Of a DNA stretch of 64,000 nt, positions 1 to 11,303 are shown piece after piece. Each line of letters starts with the position of its first letter. Within the stretch, counting starts at the first letter, position 1. The stretch is taken from contig JARFJB010001352.1 of assembly GCA_036346205.1 (NCBI GenBank), forward strand, positions 1,414,001 through 1,478,000, written 5' to 3'. This DNA is from Vesta saturnalis (taxonomy: Eukaryota; Arthropoda; Insecta; Coleoptera; Lampyridae). The notes beneath the pieces are model-generated. The model was given only the letters and a program-made list of their open reading frames with translations, did no database searches and was not told the origin of the DNA. The translations under genes were made by a program, and so were the position numbers.

Positions 1-560
1 CGTAAAAAATAGGGCTCACGATTCTTGATCATATCAAGCCACACCATACATTCACGCTGAACCGTTTTTGAGGGTTACAAGGATGGGCAAGCAATGGATT
101 TTCTCGGCTCCAGTAGTGATTATTTTTTTTATTAAACATCCCACTATTGGAGAAGTTGGCCTCATCGGTCCATAAAATCCGCTGCAAAAAGTTTCCATCA
201 TTTCTAACTTGATTAATGAACCATTGACAGAACTCCAAGCGTCTTTCCTGGTCTCCTGGAAGCAGGGTCTGTGTAGGACGGTACTTCTATGAATAAAATT
301 CTATGAATAGTCCCCAAACATAGCACACTATCACGCTTTAAGTCATTTGTTGAGTTGTTGAGATGTGCTTCAAAATATTCCAATACATTAATTTCTGTTG
401 CCTCACTTTTTATAAACTCTTTTTTCCTTCTACTTTTAGCAAAAGTGTTTTCATTCAACAAACTCCATAACGTTTTAAGTTTACAACAAAATTTTAACTG
501 ATAATTATTAGTGACACTGAAGGTAATCTTATAATAAACATTAGAAACCATAGCAACGCT
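1..560 (-). pseudogene. Mariner-like (DUF4817/DDE type) transposase, 5' part, decayed
   Basis: Read on the minus strand and running off the left edge. The segment 238-29 carries the start of the DDE catalytic core: EFCQWFINQ, then ILWTDEANFSNSGMFNKKN with the first catalytic Asp in the TDEA motif, then YWSRENP and NVWCG. Upstream, 551-213 has a helix-turn-helix-like stretch ending in GTIHRIL, joined to the catalytic part only through a frameshift near 240-290. This is the layout of the insect mariner-like transposases that start with a DUF4817-type domain. The N-terminus before about 430 does not look normal, and the remaining catalytic Asp residues lie outside the window. Non-functional here; family call is confident, subfamily is not. 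Confidence 0.8.
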
Positions 561-743
561 ATGCGGATGTTTTTCAGAGTAACTTGATTTATGTTAAAAA
601 ATATGGAGTACACTGAATTGAAAATACAGTGATACGTTTAAAAGCAAATATCTCAGAAACTACTCAATTTAAACACTCCTCACAAGTACATCTTTTTTGT
701 TGAGAAAGGATGAGAGATTAAGATTTTTCGATCAATTATAGCA

Positions 744-1010
744 TACAGGGTGGCGCAAAGATTTTCTGACAGGTTATTTATTAAAATAATGCTGTGTGTG
801 GCGCCCTCTACAAGTCTGGCCAAAATTAAGGGCAGATTCTTATTTCTCATACCAAAAACCCCATATACCATAAAAATTTCCCAAGCAATAAGGGAAAATG
901 GAAAATAAAATTACAACTTTGACACCCTGTATTTTTTTACCCATCACTATTTGGACTAAGGTATGTTCGGTTCAATCGATATATTTTCGGCTCTAGTATC
1001 TCCAGTTTCG
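744..1010. repeat. Terminal-repeat fragment, repeated at 11304-11575
   Basis: Begins with ACAGGGTGGCGCAAAG, a typical outer end of an insect mariner-type element, and contains a GCGCCCTCTA block, a CCCCATATA block and GGACTAAGG in the same order as 11304-11575, in the same orientation. The transposase C-terminus at 1131-1365 lies on its inner side, so this is plausibly the 3' terminal repeat of that element. Confidence 0.6.
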
Positions 1011-1130
1011 AGATTTCCCAACCTTATCAACGATATAAAGTTTTCTATATCTATTTTAATAATCCGTAAAACTTCAAAAATTAAAAAAACAGTTGAAAAT
1101 CGTTAAAAATAAAACAACAACACAATTCAA

Positions 1131-1365
1131 GATCAAAACAAAGTTTCCAAGTGACCGCCGTTACGTTGTGCGCAAAATTGACAACGTTTAATAACGTTGT
1201 TTTGAACTTTTCGTAACATGGCTTTTCTTACAGCAATAGAAATAAATCTTTTCTTTTAATTTGTATGGTTTTTCTTTGTACACCTTGTCCTTTATTGTTC
1301 CCCATAAAAAGAAATCTAACGGAGTAAGATCTGATGATCTAGGGGGCCAGAAAAATCATCAAAAC
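1131..1365 (-). pseudogene. Mariner-like transposase, C-terminal fragment
   Basis: Minus-strand reading gives SSDLTPLDFFLWGTIKDKVY, the region of the third catalytic Asp (SPDLxPxDF motif), then after a one-base shift a C-terminus with KRCQFCAQRNGGHLETLF and a stop at 1133-1131. The RCxxCxxxxGGHxE ending is the usual C-terminus of this insect family. It cannot belong to the copy at 1-560, because a C-terminus sits upstream of that copy's N-terminus, so it is a separate insertion. The rest of the gene is missing. Confidence 0.75.
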
Positions 1366-1384
1366 TGTGTTCACCATAAATTGT

Positions 1385-1591
1385 TTATCTGGCCAAAGCG
1401 GTACTTTTTGGTTTCGCTCTTATATGAGATATCTGTTGAATTAAACGATTGTTTAAAGGTTGCAAGGAAGTACCAATATAATTTTTTTGACAATTGTTAC
1501 GTGGAATTTTGTAAATGGTATTTGTTATTAGTTCTTTAGGTACAGAAGATTTTAACCGTCTAGCTGGCCGGGCCACCTTTTGACAGGTCAC
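1385..1591 (-). pseudogene. Penelope-like element GIY-YIG endonuclease fragment
   Basis: Minus-strand segment with IYKIPRNNCQKNYIGTS followed by LNNRLIQQISHIR and STALAR. This matches the layout of the GIY-YIG endonuclease at the C-terminus of Penelope-like retroelements: (I/V)YK..C..C...YIG(Q/T)(T/S)...L..R..(E/Q)H. The reverse transcriptase part is absent. It is diverged from the fuller element at 6961-8715, so it is a different copy or subfamily. Confidence 0.7.
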
Positions 1592-1870
1592 AACTAAATC
1601 AAAGTATCTCTCAGTGTAAACATTATTTTCGTTTTAAGCAGCTACCCAGCCTTTTGTCTGGTATCGTTCTACGCACCGTTGTATGTTTGAACGCTCTCTG
1701 TGGTTCTTTTTCGAACGCATGATCAGTTGTGTAGTGATTTGCTTCGGACTTACACGTTGAAATTCGACGTGGATGGATCGTTAATTTTCATTAATGTTAA
1801 AAAATAATTCAGAAAATATCAGAAAAGATGAATTTCTTCCTAAAATCACGATGTAAATAAGAGATGGAAT

Positions 1871-2035
1871 GTGGAAAAATTATCAGATGAGGAAATTCAG
1901 AAAATTATGGAATCACTTAGTGATGTCTGGTCGGAACCAGATATGGATCCTAGAGGCGATTTCGACGACGACGGTAGTATAAAAGATCTAAACGTATCTG
2001 ATCGGACTACGTCCATATCCCTTAACAAGACCTGA
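1871..2035 (+). pseudogene. Possible piggyBac-type transposase N-terminus
   Basis: One open stretch starts KLSDEEIQKIMESLSD, continues with a run of acidic residues (DFDDDGS) and ends at TGA. piggyBac-type transposases often begin with an acidic segment that opens with LSDEEI. No catalytic region follows. The match rests on a short low-complexity acidic region, so the call is weak. Confidence 0.3.
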
Positions 2036-5000
2036 TTTACAGCGGTTCATTTATTCAGATCTAATAGCCCTAAAATAATGTGAAATAATGTAAACTCGTT
2101 AAATCTTAATGAAGCAATGCGAACAACAACAGAGTGTTTCAAATGTTAGTCAACTACATGGTATTTCATATGTTAATTTTTTTCTTAACAGTTTTAATTC
2201 AACCTAGTAGGAATTCAAGAATGGCCAACAACCACTCGGGAATTATCTATTTGAGGGTCGTGAAGCTACTGTTAACCAAATTACTCGTACGAACGGTAGT
2301 AGTTCGTTAGTGCTCATTTTGCTTTGCGGAAAATGAACACGCTGTATAATCCCACGTACTTACCATTAACTTCTCAAATACGTGGAAGCAAATGTTCGAG
2401 AAATACCAAATACTGTCCCGGTCGTCATATTGATGGTTATAATAATGTATGACATGGCATTATATGTTTAGCAGTCAAATACCATGTATTTACAAAATGT
2501 GTACTGCCTTGTCACACACTATAATTGTTACTATCAAAACGACTGACTGTATTCCAGCCTTTACTCTTATTGGCAACACTACTAGGAGTCCAGTTGATGT
2601 AACCAAGTAAGCAGCCACGATCTACACTTGTGCTATTAGTGCTACCAAGTGACCACCTCATTTAAGTCATGTCTGCTTAAAAGCACTAATTACACAACCA
2701 GTGTATATCGCTGGTGCTTTGTTACTATTTTTAGTTCTATACAGATGCATTATCACTACCAATGCACATAGCTATCGCTTTATTATTGCATTAGCACGAC
2801 CTGCTGCTTTCGAAAAAAACGATGCCCTCCCCCTTTAGACATAATGCCGGATACGTTAGTATCAAGGCACCAACTTTGTGAACTGGTCATGCAGTCCTTT
2901 TGATTAGAGTAGAAAGCCCGCAGTGCAATAGGAGAAAAACGCTGTCACCTTACTGGAACCATCGGTGCAGTGTTAGTACTTCGTTAGTGCTATTTCGGTA
3001 AAATTCTACCAATACACATTACCCTTACCCATTGAGGAACTTAATTTTGTCAGGACTCCAATTAAATATATATAGTTTTTTGGAAACGTTTGGCCCAACT
3101 ACTGACTAACGCACATATATCAGAGAAATTGAGTCTTGGCCATTAGACATACAATTTAGGTCTTGCCGCGACCCCAACGAAATTGGTCTAAAAATGTATA
3201 GTTTGGTCAAAATTCAGTTCTAATGCTAACCAACACTTATGGAACATAAAATTGGGCTCTTCGCCATCAAGAGTCCCAACAAATATAGATTTTATGCAAC
3301 ACTCAGCTGATCAACACTAATAGACCACATGCTAACCAATGCTCATGGAACACAAAATTTGGCATTTGGCCATCGAGGGAATCAACTTTGTCGCGACCCC
3401 AAGAAAATTGGTGTATAATGATTTAGAGCAATATTTAGCCTAGTTCAAAAATTATCGAAGAGGGGCTAGTTAGTTGACTTCGTCGGTTAAGATCCAGAAC
3501 TCAACCTGTAGAAATATAGTGTAGCAGCGTTAAGGTTTAGATTGGCCGTGACACCAGACGTGGATCGCTTGCTAAAGTAGTGAGTTATCGTTTGTTCGTG
3601 GAGTAAGCGTCGAATAAATAATCTAGCGTTTTGCATAAAGCGAATTTTATGAACGTTTACTATTCTAACAAGTATATGGGATTCCCAGTCTTAAGCTGGG
3701 TTACGGATTGTCGGTTTTTGACGGTTGCCGATCTTACCTACCTGATATGAATTAAAACTGTTAGAACTTTCTCGTAAAAATTAAGTTACCGCAATCTAAG
3801 TACCGAATAAAAGCGAGATTATGTTTAAGTTAGTTTAAGAGATTCACGTTAATGTAATATAATGCAAGTTGTTATGCGGGATGCTCTACAAGGTATATTT
3901 TCGTTAGTAATGTTATCTGAAAAGTGGATAATTAGATGTTTGGATTTTATCTGCACAACCTGTAGAATTTCTTTACTAAGGAAATTAAGCAAGTCTAACT
4001 TAAACGTGTTATGATAAATTGGAGTTTGACGTTTTTAACCTATCGTATTATTATTTGTTGTCTTATTCTTACGCGTTAATGAGAGCTTACGGAATTTTTT
4101 ACTGCTCATAGAATAGGATTGCTGTGAAATACCAACTACTCTTGTTGCATGTTTATTTACTCTGGTGTGCTTTGAACCAGCACCAGTTAGTCTGTGGACA
4201 TACTTTTATCTAATATGTATTATTTGGTTTATTGTTATTTTCATTATTTATTTTATTCTATTTAATATAGAACTTTGATATGAAATTTGTGGCGTTATTT
4301 GTGATGCACAATCTTTTTTCAAGTAATTCTTAGGGCCAATTGCAACGCTGTTGCCCATTTAGGCAAATCTATATGAGTCATAGTCATTATCGTATTGCAA
4401 ATTATGGTGAATAATAATCAGTTGAGGTATCGTACAAACAGCATAACCAACCACCCTAAGTATAAACGTGCCATAATTAATAACGTTAAAGTACAATATT
4501 ATTTTCTTGTATTTGATCTTTTTAATAATACCAATTTTTAAGTTGAGCAACCAAGAGTTGTCATATCAATTTAATGGTAGATTTGTGATATTAGTTATCG
4601 AATATTTTAGATTTCTTGCAAAAGTCTAAGGCATTTCATCAGGTTAAGTGAGCTCTTATGAAAGTTATTTTGACGCGAGATAACCGAATTTTAAATGTGA
4701 GTAAACCGTTGGCATTCCTGCTTTATGTGTACAATTTTGACTGTATTCATGACGTTATTCCGTTAGACATTTTAAATCAGGAGGCGCCAGAGTGGTTGAG
4801 CTACAACGAGTGCCCTATTAATTACTAGTTTTAAGTAAAAACTACGGGCATTCCACTGTCAGAAATATGCATGTGCCGGATGATACTGTGATGATGGATT
4901 GAAGCGACGAATTGTAAGTAGTTTCAGCATCTATTTAATTAAAGTTAAATTTGTTACACTTTTCTTTGTTACTATTTTGATGAAGTACGAAATAGTGTCC

Positions 5001-5190
5001 TACGATTTTTTGGGAGTAAATGAATCCGTGGAATACTCAAGACTAAAATAAACGATTCAACACTGTGCTTGGCAGTATTTTCAAGGATTGACTCCTCTTT
5101 CTAAATGCGTCTATGTTAAAAATCACTATCAAATAGTTTATAGTGGATGATTATTATGATACGAAGACATAAGCTTTGATTGTAACATAT
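2036..5190. other. Non-coding stretch, no gene seen
   Basis: AT-rich sequence with stops in every frame and no recognisable protein, RNA gene or terminal repeat, except the degenerate direct repeats at 3150-3420. The sequence may be an old mobile-element body or intergenic DNA. Confidence 0.5.
3150..3420. repeat. Degenerate direct repeats
   Basis: Blocks of the form GCTAACCAA..CT.ATGGAACA.AAAATT.GG are seen near 3222 and 3333, each followed by a GCCATC block. Two further blocks, CGCGACCCCAA.GAAATTGG, lie near 3168 and 3395. The pattern suggests old tandem duplication of a 110-220 bp unit. Confidence 0.5.
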
Positions 5191-5474
5191 ACAGTGTGTC
5201 CAGAATTGGTCTGGGCAGTATTGCTATCTTGGAAACTATAAGAGATCGAAAGACGGTTAAATGGAGAAAGTTTTAGAGAATTTTGAGCCCACTAAAATGC
5301 CATTCTGAAATCAAGGTTATCTCAAATATTTTTCAAAATATTCGAAAGAAACTGAAAATCCACAATTTTTATTTTTAACTATATCTCTTTTATTTGAACA
5401 GATATAAAAAATAAATTACACTTTGCCATTGCCATTTTTTATCCTCTATTGATGGGCGACAGAAAAAAATTAAT

Positions 5475-5770
5475 CCGGCGTTTCGTCGATTAGAGACCAT
5501 CATCGACTTTATTTTTTCATATGGGGCGGAAATTAGCTAATGGTATAAAATGATTCCTTTTTTTATTCTAAATCCAACGATGTATAACACTTAATGATAA
5601 TACGACGTTTCGACCCTCATTCTTGACATTTTCAAATATTTCTTTTTTGTATGAAACATTTTTGAAAAAAAAATACCAAAGCAATTTATTCTGCAAATGT
5701 ACATGTATTTCAAGTCATAATTCATAATAAGACGTTTCGACTCATCAAAAGGATTATCAACTAATCTCTT
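5475..5770 (-). repeat. Remnants of Penelope-type terminal repeats with hammerhead-like boxes
   Basis: Three boxes read on the minus strand end in CGAAACGCC or CGAAACGTC (about 5482-5497, 5601-5616 and 5733-5748). Each is preceded by a TGATGA or TGATAA-like box or a short stem. GAAAC preceded by a hairpin is the 3' half of the hammerhead core that Penelope-like elements carry in their terminal repeats. No terminal repeat can be delimited here. Confidence 0.4.
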
Positions 5771-6235
5771 ATGAACAGTAGCTACCTATTCGTAGATAAC
5801 TATTTATTACGATATCGAAAAAGCCTTTCCATATTGCTGTTTAAGGAAATTCAAATGATTTCCGTGGCTTTTTGTTTCTCATCATAATTACGAATGAACG
5901 TCAGTTTGTGATTCGACTATTTGCCTCGATATACCTAAAGGAAATTCCATATTTTTCGGACACTTCTATGTAGTCGTATGTAAAATGGGTAATTTATTAA
6001 TTAGAGCATATTGGTATCATTACACATTTATAGCGCAATTAAATGCAAATCCAATAGACCCCATTAACACTAATCTTAGTGTTGACAAGGATTTCTAGTT
6101 ATTGAAAATAATTATCTACATTAGTTAATTTGTGTATTACGGAGCTAAAGATTATTACTTACAGTTCGCTTTATACACAATTTTTTATTACTTATTCACA
6201 CAGTATTTCTCGCATTTGTCCACCATATCTCCAGA

Positions 6236-6670
6236 CAACTTTATCCAATTAAAATACTTATCTTTGGGTTTTTTAAATCGTGTATTTTGCTATTTATACG
6301 TTCGATACGTTTGGATAACAATTACAGTTATCGTCCTCAGTGAAAGGTAATTACATAAAATGTAAGAAAAAATTGATGAAATATGAAATAGATTAAAACG
6401 CAACATAAGCTTGCTAATAATACAACAGTTTGATAAACGTATAAAGCCAAATATGGAATCTAATTTTAGTAAAGAATAACCAGATTGTTAATAAATTAAA
6501 TATTATTAAACTGAATTGAAGATGATAAATCAAAACACGCTCTAATGGACGAAGACTAACGGTGAAAAATGTCATAATCAGAGAACAAATTTAACAATAT
6601 TTAATCAAGTTACGATGTAAATGTAAAGTTGTGAAAAACTTTAATTTGAAATTGATAAATGCATTCACAA
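6236..6670 (-). repeat. Diverged outer copy of the Penelope terminal region
   Basis: 6236-6480 matches 6737-6956 in the same orientation with many changes (AAAATACTTATCTTTGGG, a CGTTTGGATAAC box, ACGTATAAAGCCAA). 6599-6670 is inverted relative to 8995-9076. Together the block is the inverted counterpart of 8995-9414, so the PLE has an extra, older terminal copy on its left side. Confidence 0.65.
6309..6340 (-). ncRNA. Hammerhead-like motif, diverged copy
   Basis: Minus-strand reading gives CTGAGGA, a stem GATAAC/GTTATC, then CAAAC where the hammerhead core expects GAAAC. The stem II hairpin is intact but the core is mutated, so it is probably inactive. Confidence 0.4.
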
Positions 6671-6736
6671 ATAGAAACTTGACATAACAATTAAAGATCT
6701 ATGAAAATGTAAACTTTCACCATTAACACTCATAAT

Positions 6737-6956
6737 AAAATACTTATCTTTTTTGGGATTTTTTAATGGTGTACTTTAAATTATACAATCTAAACGTTTC
6801 GATAACACTTACAGTTATCTTCGTCAGTAGTAATGTTTGTTAAAAATTGTTAAAGATGTAGTAAACAATTTTGTCAAATTTGAAAAATTCAAACATAAAC
6901 ATAAGCCTGCTATTAATATAACAGTTTGAGAAACGTATAAGCCAACTATAAAATTG
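6737..6956 (-). repeat. PLE left terminal repeat (inverted with 9195-9414)
   Basis: 220 bp that reappear as an almost exact reverse complement at 9195-9414, so the two ends of the Penelope-like element are inverted repeats. Penelope elements are known to be bounded by LTR-like repeats in direct or inverted arrangement. The coding region starts five bases inside. Confidence 0.9.
6796..6827 (-). ncRNA. Hammerhead-ribozyme-like motif in PLE terminal repeat
   Basis: On the minus strand: CTGACGA, then stem II GATAAC with loop TGTAAGT and GTTATC, then GAAAC. These are the conserved core boxes CUGANGA and GAAA with a perfect six-pair stem II. A helix resembling stem III, with one bulged G, can be drawn to a GTA site about 30 bases further. 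Stem I pairing is poor by eye. Penelope-like elements are known to carry hammerhead motifs in these repeats. Confidence 0.6.
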
Positions 6957-6960
6957 TATA

Positions 6961-8715
6961 CCTTTTGAAGATATAATTTCCAACATCGAAAACTCCATTA
7001 GATTATTACCTTTTGATGCTGCTAATGAAGTTAGATATAACACCGTTAACATATTACGTAAAACAAAACCTCCAAAGAGCAACTTATCCTTTCGTCAACG
7101 ACATGCTTTACTTGATCTTAAACGCAATGAAAGTATTATAATATTAAAATCAGATAAAGGTAATGCAACTGTTATATTAAATATGAACGATTATAACACT
7201 AAGATAGAACAATTGTTGGGACCAGAAACTTATCGTGAAATACCAAAAGATCCAACAAAAAAGTTTCTTTTAAAAACTAAAGAGCTGATTAAATTATCAT
7301 CTATTCCTGAAGAAATAAAGAAGAAACTATCTAACTCTGAAGCTATTTCACCAAAACTATATGGTTTACCAAAATTCATAAACCTAATATTCCTTTAAGG
7401 CCTATTGTTAGTGCAATTGGTTCTCCTACATATAACCTTGCAAAACATCTTACATTGTTATTACAACCTCATATAGGAAAAACACCCCATTACATTAAAA
7501 ATTCTGCCGACTTTGTTGAAAAAATGCATAGTTTCAAAATTGAAGAGGGTGATATAATGGTTAGTTTTGATGTTATTTCACGTTTTACAAAAGTACCTCT
7601 AAAAGAAACTATTGAATACATAGATCATCTTTTTCCAAAGGACATAACCTTTCTTTTTCAGCACTGTCTTACTACAACTTATTTTCAGTGGAATAGTAAA
7701 TTTTATGAACAGATTGAAGGTGTAGCAATGGGTAGTCCCCTTAGTCCTGTTATAGCTAATTTTTATATGGAAAAATTTGAAACATTAACGTTACAAAATA
7801 CACCTAAAAAACCTTCAGTTTGGTATAGATATGTAGATGACACATTTGTTATTTGGAGACATGGAGAAGAAGCACTGCATGAGTTTTTGGTTTTTATAAA
7901 TGGTATACATCCTAGTATTCAGTTTACCATGGAAAAAGAAACTAATGGAAGTTTACCATTTCTTGACATTAATATCTAAAAATAATAATTCACTATCTTT
8001 TAAGGTTTACAGAAAGCCAACACACACTGATAGATACCTTCATGAATTATCCAAGCACCATCCACGTCAAAAAATTAGTGTAATTAAATCTTTAGTAGAT
8101 CGAGCAAAACGAATTTGTGACCCGGAATTTTTGAATGATGAATATAAATATTTAAGAAAATCCTTACAAGATAATGGATATTCACTTACAGATATTAATA
8201 ATGTTATTACACCTTCTATGCGTAACCTTAAAGAAAAACCAGTTCTTAATGTTGGTACTGCTTTTCTTCCTTTTATAGCTAATGTTACAAATAGAATTGA
8301 AAAAATCCTAATCAAATATGGCATTAGGACTATTTTTAAACCTACAAGAAAAATTAAAGAACATTTAAGATCACCTAAAGATGTGTCAAACCCTTTATCA
8401 TCTTCCGGAGTGTATAAGTTATCTTGTTCATGTGGAAAAGTATACATCGGGACCACAAAACGTAGCTTTGATACAAGACGCAAAGAACATATGAGATTTT
8501 GTAGATTGGGTCAACCAGAGAGGTCTGCTGTGGCTGACCATGCCCTGAATAATCTAAATCATGACATTCAATTTGACAATATGGAAATATTGTCAAGACA
8601 AACCATTATTATGTTCGTTTGCAACGTGAAGCTATTGAAATATATAAACACCGAATAATTTTAATAGACAAGAAGAAAATCTCCGTTTAAATAGGTTTTG
8701 GCATCTTATAATTAA
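6961..8715 (+). pseudogene. Penelope-like retroelement ORF: reverse transcriptase plus GIY-YIG endonuclease
   Basis: Encodes the single polyprotein of a Penelope-like element, which reverse-transcribes its RNA and nicks target DNA. Open from 6961, just inside the left terminal repeat. The N-terminal part has LKSDKGNATVILNMNDY (about 7143-7193), a Penelope signature. The RT part (7455-7979) has MVSFDVISRFTKVPL, GVAMGSPLSPVIANFYME, and YRYVDDTFVIW with the catalytic YVDD. KVYRKPTHTDRYLH follows at about 8010. The GIY-YIG domain is at about 8408-8500 (GVYKLSCSCGKVYIGTTKRS) with the CSC pair typical of the family. One-base frameshifts occur near 7371, 7970, 8600 and 8655; apart from these the frame is open, so this is a fairly young dead copy. 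About 580 codons would be near full length, although the start codon is unclear. Confidence 0.93.
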
Positions 8716-9194
8716 AAAGAGCATAATGATACGCCTTGATTTTAATTTGTTTTCAACTTTTGGTATGTCTAGGTTTTTGCTGTGTTTTCCTAGACCTTGA
8801 AGCAAATGCTTTACCAATTATATGTTAAATTTCCACAGCACTATAATTTAACATAAGTAGTTGAAATTAAATTGAAATTAAAAATTACAAAGAACGTTCT
8901 GCATTGTGCTTTTCATTGTTAATAACACTTCCAATTATTGATAAAGATATCTCTTTGTTAGATTTAACTGGGTTATTTTTTGATGTAATGTTTGGATTTG
9001 TGAATGCTTCTATCATTTTAAAATTGAAGTTTTTCACAACTTTACACTTACATCATAACTCGATTAAATTTTGTTAAATGTGTTTTTGGCTGGCAAATTT
9101 CATTGTTAGCTTTCGTCGTAGAGAGTGTTCTGGTTTGTCATCTTTGAGGCAGTTTAACAATATTTAATTTTAATGACCTAGTTATTCTTTACTA
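8716..9194. other. PLE 3' untranslated region
   Basis: Non-coding stretch between the end of the PLE coding region and its right terminal repeat. 8995-9076 is inverted relative to 6599-6670. Confidence 0.6.
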
Positions 9195-9414
9195 CAATTT
9201 TATAGTTGGCTTATACGTTTCTCAAACTGTTATATTAATAGCAGGCTTATGTTTATGTTTGAATTTTTCAAATTTGACAAAATTGTTTACTACATCTTTA
9301 ACAATTTTTAACAAACATTACTACCGACGAAGATAACTGTAAGTGTTATCGAAACGTTTAGATTGTATAATTTAAAGTACACCATTAAAAAATCCCAAAA
9401 AAGATAAGTATTTT
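9195..9414 (+). repeat. PLE right terminal repeat
   Basis: Reverse complement of 6737-6956 with very few differences. Both copies end in the box AAGATAAGTATTTT on the outer side. Confidence 0.9.
9324..9355 (+). ncRNA. Hammerhead-like motif in right PLE repeat
   Basis: Same boxes as at 6796-6827 but in the sense of the PLE gene. The first core box reads CCGACGA instead of CTGACGA, and U4 of that box is a conserved core residue, so this copy is probably weakened. Stem II (GATAAC/GTTATC) and GAAAC are intact. Confidence 0.5.
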
Positions 9415-9640
9415 AATTAAAGATCTAATCAAATCTAATAAAGAAATAGTTTTTGGTTAATAATTGTAATTATTCCACAGTGAAAACACACTGTAGTACG
9501 TTTAATATGATTTTTAAATTTAACTGCATATGTTATAGTATTGCAGTGTTGTGGTAGCTTAACATGTGTAAACACAGCCGGAAACCTAGACATAACTAAA
9601 GCTAAAATTAAGACGTACAGTTGTGCTCTCTGTAACATTG

Positions 9641-9712
9641 CAGATAGAATTGAAAAAATCCTAATTAATCATGGCACCTACAAGAAAGATTCCACCTAAA
9701 GATGTTTCAAAC
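9641..9712 (+). pseudogene. Short Penelope-like fragment
   Basis: The translation gives RIEKILINHG and, after shifts, a PPKDVSN-like segment. This mirrors the region just before the GIY-YIG domain of the element at 6961-8715 (RIEKILIKYG ... SPKDVSNP) with an internal deletion. Confidence 0.6.
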
Positions 9713-10010
9713 CTATCGCGCTGGCCATCTTACTCTCAAATATGTTCCAATACATCTTGCTGAAAACCTCGCCGATAAATATTCCTGGACGGCTCTGTAA
9801 TTATGTGCCGGAGCACCGTCTTGTAACAATCAACAATCTTCAATATGAGCTTGAGGTAAGTCAGCTAAAGCCGCTTCTACTTCTAATATATTTTGGTACG
9901 TTCAGAATTTAAATATCCGATATAGAAAAATGGACCTATTGTTCGCATTTCGAATATGGCAGCCCACATATTAAAACCAAAACCGTGTTGGTGTCTGCGC
10001 ACTTTATAAA
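9707..10010 (-). pseudogene. Mariner-like transposase, catalytic fragment
   Basis: Read on the minus strand this gives FGFNMWAAIFEMRTIGPFF, a linker with LADLPQAHIEDC, the second catalytic Asp in QDGAPAHN, and WPAR before the frame is lost. These are the successive blocks between the first and third catalytic Asp of the DUF4817-type mariner family. The third Asp is missing because the fragment is cut by the Penelope piece at 9641-9712. It faces away from the copy at 10191. Confidence 0.7.
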
Positions 10011-10190
10011 TTTGGATAAGACGAACGGTTTAGCCAGGAAAAAATATTTTCTAATGCATAGCACATTTGCGCAAGCGCTTTTACTTAGGTAAAAGACTAG
10101 TCGCCTTTGCTTTGTAGTTACCACATCGACAGTTGAATTTATTTATCAAACGTTAGTGTTTTTCTGTCGCTTTTCCGTTGATCCATAATT

Positions 10191-11027
10191 ATGGCTCACA
10201 GTTTCACTAATTCTGAAATGGTGGATATGCTTTTAGTCTATGGACTTTGCGATGGCAACGGTCGAAGAAGTGTACGAAATTATAGGGAAAAATATACTTT
10301 CTGTAGAACTCCAAATCGGCTAATTAAAGACCCAGACGAACCATAAGGACGGTGGAAATAGAAGACCAGCACACGCCGTGCAGGATTGCAATTGGGAATT
10401 TCGAAATCATCCGCTCATAGAGTTTTTTAATAACAATTATTGCACCCCTTTCATATTCGAAAAGTTCAAAACATATTGTTCATGGATCCTGATCAACGTT
10501 TAGCTTTCTGTCGATTTAATATTCATAGAAGAATCGAAAATCCAAATTTTAGTAAAAAAATTTTGTTCACGGACGAAGCTACTTTTACTAGATGCGCTAT
10601 TCTCAATGTTCATAATGAACATGTTTATGCTGTTGAAAACCCTCATGAAACGAGAATATGTCATTACCAGCATCAATTTCAAGTAAATATCGTGACCTTT
10701 GCATGATGGCGTACCTCCTCATTTTACTTTAAATGTAAGGCAACATTTAAGCGAGGTATATCCACAGCGCTGGATTGGAAGAGGAGGTGACGCACCTGTG
10801 AACTGGCCGGCTCAATCACCGGACTTGACACCCTGCGATTTTTTTTTGTGGGGTGCCTTGAAATCAAAAGTTTATGCATCCCCAATTAATACGCAAGAAG
10901 AATTGTTGGCAAGAATAATTCATGAAGCCAATTTATTGAAGAATAATCCTGAAGTATTGTCCAGAGTACAATGTAATTTTTTAAAAAGAATTAACTTGTG
11001 CATGCAGGGAAATAGTGAAATTTTTTA
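10191..11027 (+). pseudogene. Mariner-like transposase (DUF4817 type), frameshifted
   Basis: Starts with ATG and MAHSFTNSEMVDMLLVYG, the N-terminal DUF4817-type domain, then loses frame in the DNA-binding region (10330-10450). The catalytic core follows: FTDEATF with the first Asp (about 10560-10590), a deletion after FQVNIV near 10690, then MHDGVPPHF with the second Asp (10699) and AQSPDLTPCDFFLWGALKSK with the third. The C-terminus reads RVQCNFLKRINLCMQGN and stops at 11026. A block of roughly 70 residues between the first and second Asp is missing. The spacing between second and third Asp is about 43 residues, two more than at 56250. Confidence 0.85.
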
Positions 11028-11303
11028 ACATTTGTTGAATTAGCAAATTAAATACCTTCCAGAAAAGTCGATCAATTGCACTTGTTAAAACAAAATGTAT
11101 ATGTTTATGTTTTTCAATAAATCGGCTTCACGAATTATTCTTATTATTATTATAAATTATTATTATTATACTTTTGGATAATTTGTATGCAACATGAGCT
11201 TTAGATGCGTTTTTCTCGGAAACCAGTGCTCTTAGCGATATTAAGAAGGTATACCTTTTTTAAGCAGAAAGGGTAGGAAAACTATTATTCCATACTAAAA
11301 GGG

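Noticed and set aside
4775..4855. Possible tRNA gene starting GGCGCCAGAGTGGTTGAG
   Set aside because: The first part resembles an A box, but there is no B box (GGTTCGAATCC type) and no cloverleaf can be drawn.
10699..11028. Separate small gene starting at ATG 10699
   Set aside because: It is the second half of the transposase at 10191, with the ATG internal to the catalytic HDG motif.
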